Shown here piece after piece: positions 24,404 to 33,349 of a stretch of DNA of 64,000 nucleotides. Numbering within the stretch: position 1 is the stretch's first letter; every line of letters begins with the position of its first letter. The stretch covers positions 372,001 to 436,000 of the forward strand of contig CAVXZG010000019.1 in NCBI GenBank assembly GCA_963766375.1. The letters are read 5' to 3'. Source of the stretch: AC-32 sp963766375. Lineage in GTDB: Bacteria > Actinomycetota > Thermoleophilia > Gaiellales > Gaiellaceae. The translations under genes and the position numbers were made by a program. A model generated the notes under the pieces. It worked only from the letters and a program-made list of their open reading frames with translations, did not search any database and was not told the DNA's origin.

Positions 24404-26062
24404 CAGAGGATGCTCCCGAGCTCGGCCAGCGGAACGCGCCGCTCTTCCCCACTCTGGCGATCGCGCACGTCGACCGCGCCGTCGTCGAGCGTCTTCTTTC
24501 CGACCGTCACGCGGATCGGGCACCCGATCAGGTCGGCGTCGGCGAACTTCTCGCCGGCACGGGCATCGCGGTCGTCGAGCAGGACGTCTGCGCCGGCACC
24601 GTCCAGGGTCTGCGCAGCCTGGTCCGCCTCGGTCTCCACGCCTGGCAACGCCACCACGTGCACATCGTAGGGGGCAATCGACCTCGGCCACGAAATTCCC
24701 TGCTCGTCGTGCCGCTGCTCGACCACGGCGGCCAGAACGCGTCCGGGGCCGATCCCGTAGCTGCCCATGATCAGCGGCCGCTCGGTGCCGTCCTCGTCCA
24801 GGAAATTCGCGCCGAGCGCCGCCGAGAACCGCGTCTCCAGCTTGAAGATGTGCCCGACTTCGATCGCCACCTGTAGACGTAGATGCCCGCCGCAGCGAGG
24901 ACATGCGTCTCCTGTCCGAACTTCTCGCAGGTCGGCGAAGCGGGCCTCGAAGTCGCGGCCGGCCTGCACGCCGCGCAGGTGCCGGTCGTCGCGGTTGGCC
25001 CCGACCACGTACTGGCCCTCCCGCAGGGTCTCGTCGGCCACCACCTCGACCGACGCGCCCACCGGCCCGATCGACCCGCCGTCGGCGCCGAAAGCTTCGC
25101 GGATCTCCTCAGGCTGCGCGGGCCTGGAGGCCCGCCCGAGCGCGGCCAAGAGCTTCATCTCGTTGAGCCGGTCGTCGCCGCGGACGAGTGCAAGCACGAG
25201 CCCCTCCTCCGTGACGACGGGCATCGCCTTAGCCGTGGCGCGCTCGTCGACGCCCAGGAACTTCGAGACCGCCTCGATCGTGCGCTGACCCGGGGTCTCG
25301 ACCTCTTCGGGCGCTGCCAGCTCTTCGGGGAAGTCGGGATCCGAGGGAACACCGCCGGCGATCTCGAGGTCGGCCGCGTAGTCGCCGTTCTCGCAGATCA
25401 CGAGCGTGTTCTCCCCCGCTCCAGCCGGCGCGAGGAAGTCCTGGCTGCCGCTGCCGCCCATGATCCCCGACTCCGCCGCCACCTCTATGCGTGTCGAGGC
25501 CGCAGCGCTCGAAGATGCGCTTGTAGGCCGCGGAGTGCTTGCGGAAGCTCTCGTCGAGCCCGGCCTCGTCCCGGTCGAACGAGTACGCGTCCTTCATGAT
25601 GAACTCGCGCACCCGGATCAGCCCGGCGCGCGGTCGCGCCTCGTCGCGGAATTTCAGCGAGAAGTGGTAGAGGATCTGCGGCAGCTGCTTGTAGCTGTGG
25701 AGCTCCCGCGCATGGAAGGTGACCGTCTCCTCGTGGGTCAACGGCAACACGAGGTCGCGGCCGGCGCGGTCCTTGAGCTTGAACAGCTCCGGGATGCCGA
25801 TGCGGCCCGAGGCCTCCCAGAGCTCCGCGGGCGTGAGCACCGGCATCAGCATCTCCTGGCCGCCGATCGCATCCATCTCCTCGCGGATGATCTGGACGAC
25901 CTTCTGGTGCACCCGCCAGCCGAGCGGCAGGTACGTCCAGACGCCCGCGCCCACCTGCCGGATGAAGCCGCCGCGCACGAGCAGCTTGTGGCTCGCCGCA
26001 TCGGCATCCGCTGGGTCCTCGCGCAGGGTCGGCAGGAAAAGCTTCGAAGCTCGAGCGATCAT
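24403..26062 (-). CDS. proS: Prolyl-tRNA synthetase (one frameshift)
   Basis: Charges tRNA-Pro. The N-terminal frame has class II motif 1 (SHKLLVRGGFIRQVGAGVWT), motif 2 (FRDEARPRAGLIRVREFIMK) and a long body. At about 25488 one surplus base breaks it just before IEVAAESGIMGGSGSQDF. The second frame carries the bacterial insertion domain, motif 3 (IMGSYGIGPGRVLAAVVEQ) and the anticodon-binding domain. Joined length about 552 aa, normal for the family. As an essential gene it is very unlikely to be broken in the organism, so the shift is probably a sequencing error. Confidence 0.92.
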
Positions 26063-26113
26063 CGTTGCCCGAAGAGGCTACTCCAGCGGGATCGTGCTCG
26101 CCTCGGCCACCGA

Positions 26114-26131
26114 GGCATCGCTTGCGATGCC
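26114..26131. repeat. Palindromic element GGCATCGC-TT-GCGATGCC
   Basis: Second copy of the palindrome at 24051. It lies between ispG and proS, 8 bases before another hairpin. Confidence 0.6.
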
Positions 26132-26139
26132 GTTGAAGA

Positions 26140-26164
26140 GGTCGCGCGGTTCATCCGCGCGACC
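26140..26164. terminator. Hairpin between ispG and proS
   Basis: GGTCGCGCGG-TTCAT-CCGCGCGACC, a 10-bp perfect stem just after the ispG stop on the minus strand. Confidence 0.65.
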
Positions 26165-26175
26165 GTTGACCCCGC

Positions 26176-27321
26176 TCACTCGGGACCGTCTCCGAGCGGA
26201 ATCAGCGAGGCCTCCGCCATTGCGAGGGCAGCTGGCTTGGCCATCTTGAGGCGCTTCGGGCGGTGCATCCCGTCGGCGATCCACTTGTCGATCTCGTGGA
26301 AGAGCTCTTCGATCAGGATGTCCGAGGAGACCTTCTTCAGCACGCGGCCGTGCGCGTAGACGAAACCGACGTCACGGCCGCCGGCGATGCCGAAGTCCGC
26401 GTCCCCCGCCTCGCCGGGCCCGTTGACCGCGCAGCCAAGGACGGCCACTTCGAAGTGCTGCGGGTACTCGCGCAGTCGCTCCTCGACGACCTCCGCGAGC
26501 TGCTGTACGCCGACGTTGTCGCGCCCGCAGGAGGGGCAGGCGATCATGATCGGCCCTCGCTCGCGCAGGCCCAGCGCCTTGAGGATCTCGTAGGCCGTCT
26601 TGACTTCCTCGACCGGATCGGCGGTGAGCGAGACGCGGATCGTGTCGCCGATCCCGTCGACTAGCAGCGCGCCCATGCCGACCGCGCTCTTGATCGAGCC
26701 GGAGTACGGCGTTCCCGCCTCCGTGACCCCCAGATGGAGCGGGTACGGCACCTTCGAAGCGAGCAGCCGGTAGGCACGGATCATCGTCGGCACGTGGCTC
26801 GACTTCACCGAGATCTTGAAGTCGTAGAAGCCCAGGCTCTCGAGCAGGCGTACCTCCTCGAGCGCGGCCTCGACGAGCGCCTCGGCCTGGTCCTGCTGGG
26901 CGAGCTCAGCGAGGTGCTTCGGCAGCGAGCCCGAGTTGGCGCCGATCCGCATCGGCATTCCGGCCTTCTTCGCCGCGCGCACGACCTCCGCGACCTTGTC
27001 CGGCCCGCCGATGTTGCCGGGGTTGATCCGGACCGCGGCTACCCCGGCCTCGATCGCTCGCAACGCGAGGCTGGCGTTGAAGTGAATGTCCGCGATCACC
27101 GGCAGCGGCGAGAGGCGAACGATCTTCGGCAGCGCGTCGGCGTCCTCGCTCTTCGGCACCGCCACGCGCACGATCTCGCAGCCGGCGGAGGCGAGCGCCG
27201 CGATCTGGGCGGTCGTGGCCTCGACGTCGTGGGTCTTCGTCAGCGTCATCGACTGCACGACGACAGGCGCGCCGCCGCCGATCTCGACGCTGCCGACTTT
27301 GATCGCGCGCTCACTGGCCAC
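26176..27321 (-). CDS. ispG: 4-hydroxy-3-methylbut-2-en-1-yl diphosphate synthase (IspG/GcpE)
   Basis: A 381-aa penultimate enzyme of the MEP isoprenoid pathway, reductively opening the cyclodiphosphate ring. TIM-barrel motifs include VVVQSMTLTKTHDVEATTAQ and RINPGNIG. The 4Fe-4S cluster ligands appear as CPSCGRDN and GCAVNGPGE near the C-terminus. The length fits the two-domain bacterial type. It lies immediately downstream of the M50 protease and dxr, so two MEP enzymes are close together. Confidence 0.95.
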   Translation of the reverse strand: MASERAIKVGSVEIGGGAPVVVQSMTLTKTHDVEATTAQIAALASAGCEIVRVAVPKSEDADALPKIVRLSPLPVIADIHFNASLALRAIEAGVAAVRINPGNIGGPDKVAEVVRAAKKAGMPMRIGANSGSLPKHLAELAQQDQAEALVEAALEEVRLLESLGFYDFKISVKSSHVPTMIRAYRLLASKVPYPLHLGVTEAGTPYSGSIKSAVGMGALLVDGIGDTIRVSLTADPVEEVKTAYEILKALGLRERGPIMIACPSCGRDNVGVQQLAEVVEERLREYPQHFEVAVLGCAVNGPGEAGDADFGIAGGRDVGFVYAHGRVLKKVSSDILIEELFHEIDKWIADGMHRPKRLKMAKPAALAMAEASLIPLGDGPE

Positions 27322-27330
27322 GCCTTGAGT

Positions 27331-28560
27331 CTAGCCCCCTCTGATACTGCCGATGTCGTTCGAGAGGCCGACGAAGAAGAGCAGCAATACCAGGGCGATT
27401 CCCACCGCGGAGACGCGTTCGTAGACCACCCGCCCGACCGCTCGGCCGCGCAGGCCCTCGATGATCGAGAAGGCCATGTGGCCGCCGTCGAGCGGCAGGA
27501 GAGGCAGCAGGTTCAGCAGCGCCAGAGAGAGGCTGATCAGCGCCAGCACCTGCAGATACTCGCGGTAGCCGACCTGCACCGCCTTGCTCGACTGGCGCAC
27601 GATCCCCACCGGGGTCGACACCTCTTTGCGGCCGGAACCGCTGACGACATGCGTCAGCCAGGAGCCCATCGCCTTCGTCACGAGCCACGTGTCCTTGCCG
27701 GCTAGCCCAACCGCGTGAACCGGGCCGTAACGTTTGTATTTCACCGCCGAGGGGTGGAACCCGAGCGTGTAGACCCCGTCGGTGCTCTGCGGCCGGGCCG
27801 GAGGCAGCTCCACGTACCTGCCGTTGCGAACCACGGAGATCACGAGCGGCTTGCCCCCGCTCGAGCGGATCGCGTCACGAACGTCCCTGAAGTCGTAGGT
27901 CGGGACACGGTTGAGGCCGACGATCACGTCACCCGGCTGGAGCCCGGCCGTAGCTGCCGGCGACTTGGGAATGACGTCGCCGACGCGCCGCGAGGCGTCG
28001 GATGGGATGCCGATCATGTAGACGGCGGCCAGGAGGGCGATCGCAAAGAGGAGGTTCGCGCCGGGCCCGGCCGCGATCACCACCAGGCGCTTCCACGTGC
28101 GCTGTCGCCAGTACGCGTCCGAGCCCAGCGCATCCGCCAGGTCGTCAAGCCCGCGGGCGGCGGATCGTTTCGCGTTCGCCGACAGCGGCGCCTGCTCGAT
28201 TGCGCGCTCGAGCTCCTGCAGCGCCGCGCGGGCGCCCTCGAAGTCGCCCTGGGCGATGCCTCGCTTGACCCGCTCGACCTCCGGGAGCAGGCGCGGCGAC
28301 TCGTACAGCGCAGGCCCGAAATGCACGTCCACGTCGGACGGCGCTGGTCGGTGCATTCCCGGGATCTTCACGTAGCCGCCCAACGGGATCGCGCCCACGC
28401 CGTACTCGATGCCGTTGCGGGTCGTCTTGAGCACGGCGGGCGGGAACCCGATGTAGAAGCGCCGCGGCTTCATTCCGACCGCCCGGGCCGTGAAGAAGTG
28501 ACCGGCCTCGTGGATGAGGATCAGGAAGGCCAGGCCGGCGATGGAGACGAGCACGCTCAT
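27331..28560 (-). CDS. Site-2 protease family M50 metalloprotease (RseP/Rip1-like)
   Basis: A 409-aa intramembrane zinc protease: LIHEAGHFFTAR in helix 1 (HExxH, about residues 16-20), GAIPLGGYVKIPGM, an internal PDZ domain (AGLQPGDVIVGLN) and the C-terminal LLPLLPLDGGHMAF supplying the third metal ligand. Such proteases release anti-sigma or other membrane regulators by regulated intramembrane proteolysis. A 90-residue insert after KIPGMH (residues 70-160) is rich in E, R and A and is larger than in RseP. The start ATG overlaps the dxr stop (ATGA). Confidence 0.92.
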   Translation of the reverse strand: MSVLVSIAGLAFLILIHEAGHFFTARAVGMKPRRFYIGFPPAVLKTTRNGIEYGVGAIPLGGYVKIPGMHRPAPSDVDVHFGPALYESPRLLPEVERVKRGIAQGDFEGARAALQELERAIEQAPLSANAKRSAARGLDDLADALGSDAYWRQRTWKRLVVIAAGPGANLLFAIALLAAVYMIGIPSDASRRVGDVIPKSPAATAGLQPGDVIVGLNRVPTYDFRDVRDAIRSSGGKPLVISVVRNGRYVELPPARPQSTDGVYTLGFHPSAVKYKRYGPVHAVGLAGKDTWLVTKAMGSWLTHVVSGSGRKEVSTPVGIVRQSSKAVQVGYREYLQVLALISLSLALLNLLPLLPLDGGHMAFSIIEGLRGRAVGRVVYERVSAVGIALVLLLFFVGLSNDIGSIRGG

Positions 28561-29618
28561 CCGACCGGGAGGCCTCTTTCCGCAAGCCTGCGTGCTGTGG
28601 CGTCCGCCTCCACGAGCTCATCTAGATCGCGCGCGGCCGCCCCGTCAATCCCGGCCAGCGTCTCCTCCACGGTCGCGGCGATCCCGAGGAACGGCAACCG
28701 GCCCTCGAGGAAGGCGGCGACAGCGACCTCGTTCGCGGCGTTGAAGGCGCAAGGGTAGGTGCCTCCCTCCTCTCCCGCGCGGCGCGCGAGGGCAAGCAGC
28801 GGGAACGTCTCGAGGTCGGGAAGCTCGAACTCGAGCACGAGGCCCTGCGAGAAGTCGAGCGGCGGCACGGGCGCAGCCGATCGCTCCGGGTAGGTGAGCG
28901 CGAACGAGATCGGCACGCGCATGTCGGGGTAACCAAGGTGCGCGAGCGACGCGCCGTCCCGGAAGCGCACGAGTGCGTGCACGACGGAGGTCGGCTGGAG
29001 CACGACCTCGATCTGCTCGTACGGGAGACTGAAGAGGAAGTGCGCCTCGATCAGCTCGAGCCCCTTGTTCGCAAGGGTCGCCGAGTCGACGGTGATCTTC
29101 GGGCCCATCTGCCAGGTCGGGTGCGCCAGGGCCTCGGCCGGCGCGACGTCCTCGAGTTCCTCTCGCGTGCGGCCGCGGAAAGGCCCGCCGGAGCCCGTCA
29201 GCACCAGCGAGTCCACCTGGTCGGCCGTGCGACCCTCGAGGCATTGGAACGCCGCCGAATGCTCGCTGTCGACAGGGAGCAGAAGGCCTCCACCCCGCTC
29301 CTGTGCCTTCAGGGCGAGCTCGCCGGCGGCGACGAGGCTCTCCTTGTTCGCGAGCGCGAGCGTGACGCCGTGCTCGAGCGCCCAGAGCGTCGCCGGCAGC
29401 CCTGCGAAGCCGACGACCGCGTTCAGGACGACATCCGGCTCCGCCCGGTCGAGCAACTCGGTCAGGTCGCCGCCCACCTGGGTCAGCGGCGCGAGCCCGT
29501 CAACGGGTTGCGAGCCCGAAGCCGCCGCGACCAGCTCCAGCTCGGGGTGGCTCTGGACGATCTCGACCGCCTGGCGGCCGATCGAGCCTGTGGCCCCGAG
29601 CAGGGCGATGCGCTTCAT
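28557..29618 (-). CDS. dxr: 1-deoxy-D-xylulose 5-phosphate reductoisomerase
   Basis: A 353-aa NADPH enzyme making MEP, the committed isoprenoid step and fosmidomycin target. Nucleotide site LLGATGSIGRQAVEIV at the N-terminus; the active-site region has LANKESLVAAG, PVDSEHSAAFQCLEG, TGSGGPF and NKGLELIEAHFLF. The start MKRIALLG at 29618 is preceded by no coding sequence of its own, although the same frame stays open all the way to uppS by chance. Its stop overlaps the protease start. Confidence 0.95.
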   Translation of the reverse strand: MKRIALLGATGSIGRQAVEIVQSHPELELVAAASGSQPVDGLAPLTQVGGDLTELLDRAEPDVVLNAVVGFAGLPATLWALEHGVTLALANKESLVAAGELALKAQERGGGLLLPVDSEHSAAFQCLEGRTADQVDSLVLTGSGGPFRGRTREELEDVAPAEALAHPTWQMGPKITVDSATLANKGLELIEAHFLFSLPYEQIEVVLQPTSVVHALVRFRDGASLAHLGYPDMRVPISFALTYPERSAAPVPPLDFSQGLVLEFELPDLETFPLLALARRAGEEGGTYPCAFNAANEVAVAAFLEGRLPFLGIAATVEETLAGIDGAAARDLDELVEADATARRLAERGLPVG

Positions 29619-29656
29619 CCACAAAGTGTACGGCCGAGGCCCCTGCTCGGATCGCG

Positions 29657-30454
29657 CTAGGAGAGGGCGAGAATCGTGTAATAGGCAGCGACTGCGGCGA
29701 AGAGCAACGAGTCGATCCGGTCCAGTACGCCCCCGTGGCCGGCCAGGAGCCTCCCGGTGTCCTTGACCTGCAGGTCGCGCTTGATCGCAGACTCGAAGAG
29801 ATCGCCAAGGGGCGCGGCGACCGCGATCACCGCGCCCACGACCAGTGAGCGCCAGATGTCCAGGAAGTCGGAGTTGTAGAGCGCGAAGAACGGAACGAGG
29901 ATCGCGATCGCCGTTCCCGCGATCAGCCCCTCCCAGGTCTTGCCGGGCGAGATCGTCGGCGCCATTCGATGGCGCCCGACGAGCAGTCCGGTGAAGTAGG
30001 CGATCGTGTCTGAGGCGAAGACCGCGAGCATGACCGTGAACACCGCGAGCCGCCCGTCGTCGGCGGGTTGGATCGCCCGCAGCAGCACGAGGTGGCTCAG
30101 GCCGAGCCCGACCCAGCCGGCACCGAGCACGGTCACACCGACGGCGACCGTGATCGACTGGCGGGTCTGCGAGATGCCCTTGAGCACGAAGGCCAGCAGG
30201 AAGGTCGTGAGGAAACCCGCCGTCATCCAGGTCGCTCCGCCCAGCCAGGCGCCGAGCAGGGCGAGCAGGGCACCTGCGTAACCCGCCAGCACGAGCGGGC
30301 GCAGGGGCCGCGCGATCCAGAAGAGCTCGTGCAGGGCCACGGTCGCCGCCACCGCGAGGAGGGCGAAGAGCCACCAGCCGCCGAGCCACACCAGGTAGAG
30401 CACGAGCGGCAGCCCGACGATTGCCACCGCGATGCGCGACCAGAACGCGGTCAT
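29657..30454 (-). CDS. cdsA: Phosphatidate cytidylyltransferase
   Basis: A 265-aa polytopic membrane enzyme forming CDP-diacylglycerol. The family signature near the C-terminus reads GDLFESAIKRDLQVKDTGRL, then PGHGG-like LAGHGGVLDRIDSLLF. About eight hydrophobic segments precede it. I chose the ATG at 30454 because it overlaps the expected uppS stop (ATGA). The CDP-DAG would serve the PgsA-like enzyme at 15622. Confidence 0.9.
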   Translation of the reverse strand: MTAFWSRIAVAIVGLPLVLYLVWLGGWWLFALLAVAATVALHELFWIARPLRPLVLAGYAGALLALLGAWLGGATWMTAGFLTTFLLAFVLKGISQTRQSITVAVGVTVLGAGWVGLGLSHLVLLRAIQPADDGRLAVFTVMLAVFASDTIAYFTGLLVGRHRMAPTISPGKTWEGLIAGTAIAILVPFFALYNSDFLDIWRSLVVGAVIAVAAPLGDLFESAIKRDLQVKDTGRLLAGHGGVLDRIDSLLFAAVAAYYTILALS

Positions 30455-31202
30455 CGCCTCCGCCGAAGCGACGCCGCCGCCGGGCATAGGCGGCGAGCGC
30501 GTGCTCGAGCTCACGCCTGCCGAAGTCCGGCCAGAGCCGGTCCAGGAAGACCAGCTCCGAGTAGGCGAGCTGCCAGAGCAGGAAGTTCGAGATCCGCAGC
30601 TCGCCGGAGGTTCTGATCAACAGGTCCGGATCCGGCAGTTCCGGCGCGTAGAGATTCGCACGCAGCAGGTTCTCATCGATCTCGGCGGCGTCGACGCCCG
30701 ACTCCACGAGCCGGCGCGCCGCTTCCACGAGCTCCGCCCGGCCGCCGTAGTCGAACGCGATCCACAGGTTGAGCCGCTGGTTGGCGGCCGTCTCCTCCTC
30801 GAGGCCGGCCATCTGCTCCTGCAGCTCGGCCGGGGCGCGGTCACGCCGCCCGATGAAGCGCGTGCGCACTCCCTGTCGCGCGAGGTCGGGCAGCTCGCGC
30901 TCGATCGTCTCGCCGAAGATCTCCATCAGGGAGTCGACCTCGACCGGCGAGCGCGACCAGTTCTCCGTCGAGAAGGCGTAGACGACCAGCGTCTCGACGC
31001 CGAGGTCGATCGCCGCCTCGACCGTCCGCCGCAGCGCCTTCGTGCCGGCGCGGTGGCCGGCGGCGACCGGCAGGCCACGCTGCTCCGCCCAGCGGCCGTT
31101 GCCGTCCATGATGATCGCCACGGCGCGGGCGACCTCCGGAAGGTCGGGGTCAGCGGCGAGCTTGGCGCCGCGGAGGCTACGGATGCGGGTGAGCAGCTTC
31201 AT
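30451..31202 (-). CDS. uppS: Undecaprenyl (or polyprenyl) diphosphate synthase, frame damaged at the very end
   Basis: A cis-prenyltransferase supplying the lipid carrier for wall synthesis. Diagnostic motifs: AIIMDGNGRWAEQRGLP (catalytic Asp), GHRAGTKALRRTVEAA, YAFSTENWSRSPVEV, DLLIRTSGELRISNFLLWQ and YSELVFLDRLWPDF. It should end RRFGGRR-stop with TGA at 30451-30453, but in the sequence as given the frame misses that stop by one base (about 30463) and stays open for 1.9 kb. A single missing base in GGCGGAGG explains it. About 249 aa when corrected. Confidence 0.92.
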
Positions 31203-31216
31203 GCCGAAATCCCTGC

Positions 31217-31777
31217 TCAGACTTCGAGGATCTCGGCCTCTTTCTTCTTCAGCAGCTCGTCGATCGTGTGCGTGTTCTCGTCGGTGAGCTTCTGGACCCG
31301 CTCTTCGGCCCGGCGCTCCTCGTCGCTCCCGACCTCGCCCTTGTCCACGAGCTCCTTGAGGTGGTGCATGACGTCGCGGCGCACGTTGCGCACGGCAACC
31401 CGCCCGTCCTCGGCCATCTGGCGCACGATCTTGACGAGCTCCTTGCGCCGCTCCTCGGTGAGCTGCGGGATCGGCAGGCGGATCAGCTTGCCGTCGTTGG
31501 AGGGCGTCAGGCCCAGGTCCGACTCGAGGATCGCGCGCTCGATCGCCGAGACGGAGTTCGGGTCGAACGGCTGCACCGTGAGCATGCGCGGCTCGGGCGA
31601 GTTCACGGTGGCGAGCTGCTTCAGCGGCGTCGTCTGTCCGTAGTAGTCGATCTGGATTCGGTCGAGCAGGGCGGTCGAGGCGCGGCCGGTTCGCAGCGTC
31701 CCGAACTCCGCCTGGGCGGCCTCGACCGACTTGTGCATCCGCCGGGTTGCGTCCTGAATCAGGTCATCGATCGCCAT
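31217..31777 (-). CDS. frr: Ribosome recycling factor
   Basis: A 186-aa protein that splits post-termination ribosomes with EF-G. Conserved blocks: LRTGRASTALLDRIQIDYYG, TPLKQLATVNSPEPRMLTVQ, IRLPIPQLTEERRKELVK and VAVRNVRRD. GGAGG precedes the ATG. It is in the classical order rpsB-tsf-pyrH-frr-uppS-cdsA-dxr, a well-known conserved string. Confidence 0.97.
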   Translation of the reverse strand: MAIDDLIQDATRRMHKSVEAAQAEFGTLRTGRASTALLDRIQIDYYGQTTPLKQLATVNSPEPRMLTVQPFDPNSVSAIERAILESDLGLTPSNDGKLIRLPIPQLTEERRKELVKIVRQMAEDGRVAVRNVRRDVMHHLKELVDKGEVGSDEERRAEERVQKLTDENTHTIDELLKKKEAEILEV

Positions 31778-31790
31778 CTGGCCTCCTTCC

Positions 31791-32549
31791 TCAAGGGGTC
31801 GAGACGATGGTGCCGACCCGCTCGCCGTGGACGACTTTACGGATGTTCCCGTCCTCGAGGGCGAAGACGTAGATCGGCAGCCGGTTCTCCATGCAGAGGG
31901 AGAGCGCCGTCGTGTCCATCACCCGCAGGCCGCGCTCGATCACCTGCAGGTGCGTCAGCTCGGGGACGAGCGCCGCGTCGGGGTCGACGCGCGGGTCGCC
32001 GTCGAGGACGCCCTCGACCGCGTGCTTGGCCATCAGGATTGCCTCGGCGCCGATCTCGAGGGCCCTTAGAGCCGCCGCCGTGTCGGTGGTGAAGTACGGA
32101 TTGCCCGTGCCGGCCGCGAAGATCACCACGCGCTGCTTTTCGAGGTGACGGATCGCTCGGCGGCGGATGTACGGCTCGGCGACCTCGGCCGCGGCGAGCG
32201 CGGAGAGGATTCGCGTCGGGGCTCCGCGGCGCTCGAGCGCGTCCTGGAGCGCGAGTGCGTTCAGGAGCGTCGCGAGCATGCCCGCGTAGTCGGCGGTCGC
32301 GCGATCCATCCCCTCGGCCGCGGCCTCGATCCCTCGGTAGATGTTGCCGGCGCCGACCACGATCGCGATCTCGACGCCGCTGCGGTGCACCTCGACGATC
32401 TCGGCGGCGATGGCGCCGATGCGCTCTGGATCGAGCCCGTACTGCTTCTCGCCCATCATCGCCTCGCCCGAGAGCTTCAGCAGCACCCGGTGGAAGGCCG
32501 GCGCGGCTTCGGCCGGCGGCCCGGTTTCTGCGGGAACGGCCTCGGTCAC
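31791..32549 (-). CDS. pyrH: UMP kinase
   Basis: A 252-aa amino-acid-kinase-fold enzyme phosphorylating UMP. LLKLSGEAMMG is the ATP-binding start, then IVVGAGNIYRG, DYAGMLATLLNALALQ and the uridylate-binding TGNPYFTTDTAAALRA. It has an extra Ala/Pro/Glu-rich N-terminus of 19 residues. The GTG start overlaps the tsf stop (GTGA); a later start near the kinase core is possible but has no better ribosome site. Confidence 0.96.
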   Translation of the reverse strand: MTEAVPAETGPPAEAAPAFHRVLLKLSGEAMMGEKQYGLDPERIGAIAAEIVEVHRSGVEIAIVVGAGNIYRGIEAAAEGMDRATADYAGMLATLLNALALQDALERRGAPTRILSALAAAEVAEPYIRRRAIRHLEKQRVVIFAAGTGNPYFTTDTAAALRALEIGAEAILMAKHAVEGVLDGDPRVDPDAALVPELTHLQVIERGLRVMDTTALSLCMENRLPIYVFALEDGNIRKVVHGERVGTIVSTP

Positions 32550-33349
32550 TCGGCCAGCGCGTAGCGGACGAACTCGAGCACCTCGAGCCCCGCTTCCTCG
32601 AGGGCCTTGGCCGTGGTCAGCGAGGGATCGTGGATCCAGGCCTGCTCGCTCAGCGCGATCGCCGACAGGAACTCCTTGCGCAGGCGGCCCTCGACGATCT
32701 TCCCGCGGACCTCCTCCGGCTTCGCCTGGACGTCGGGCTGCTGCTCGTAGATCGCGCGCTCGGAGGCGAGCTCCTCCGCCGGCACGTCGTCCACGCTGAG
32801 GAACCGCGGGGCTGCGAACGAGATGTGCATCGCGACGCGGCGTGCGACAGCAGGATCCTTCCCGCGCGCCCGCACGAGGACGCCGATCTTGTTCGCCGGC
32901 GGATGGACGTACTCCGCGAGCAGCTCGCCTTCGCCGGCCTCCATTCGCGTCGCGCCGCGGATCTCGATGTTTTCCTTGAGCCGGCCCACGAGCTCCAGCC
33001 GCTGCTCCTCCAGCCCGGCCGCTGCGTCCGGGCCATCGGCTTCGACGGCCTCCAGGACGGCCTCGGCGAAGCGCAGGAACTCCTCGTTCTTCGAGACGGG
33101 CTCGGTCTCGCAGCCGATCGCGACGATCGCGCCGACGTTGCCGGACACGGTCGCCAGCACCTCGCCTTCGGTGGTCTCGCGTCCCGCCTTCTTGCCGGCT
33201 GCGGCCATGCCCTGCTCGCGCAGGAGCCTCTGCGCCGCCTCGACGTCTCCCCCGGTCTCCTCGAGGGCGCGCTTGGCGTCCATCATGCCCGCACCGGTCA
33301 GGTCGCGAAGCTCCTTGACGAGCCCTGCCGAGATCTGCACCTGGCTCAT
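32546..33349 (-). CDS. tsf: Elongation factor Ts
   Basis: A 267-aa nucleotide exchange factor for EF-Tu. The N-terminal UBA-like domain with VKELRDLTGAGMMDAKRALE is diagnostic, followed by GNVGAIVAIGCETEPVSKNE and the C-terminal coiled-coil and dimerisation region. The ATG overlaps the rpsB stop (ATGA). Confidence 0.97.
   Translation of the reverse strand: MSQVQISAGLVKELRDLTGAGMMDAKRALEETGGDVEAAQRLLREQGMAAAGKKAGRETTEGEVLATVSGNVGAIVAIGCETEPVSKNEEFLRFAEAVLEAVEADGPDAAAGLEEQRLELVGRLKENIEIRGATRMEAGEGELLAEYVHPPANKIGVLVRARGKDPAVARRVAMHISFAAPRFLSVDDVPAEELASERAIYEQQPDVQAKPEEVRGKIVEGRLRKEFLSAIALSEQAWIHDPSLTTAKALEEAGLEVLEFVRYALAE

Noticed and set aside
28557..31202. An 881-residue UppS-DXR fusion protein
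   Set aside because: The middle third is arginine-rich nonsense in the cdsA region, and cdsA has its own good frame; a one-base error at the end of uppS explains it.
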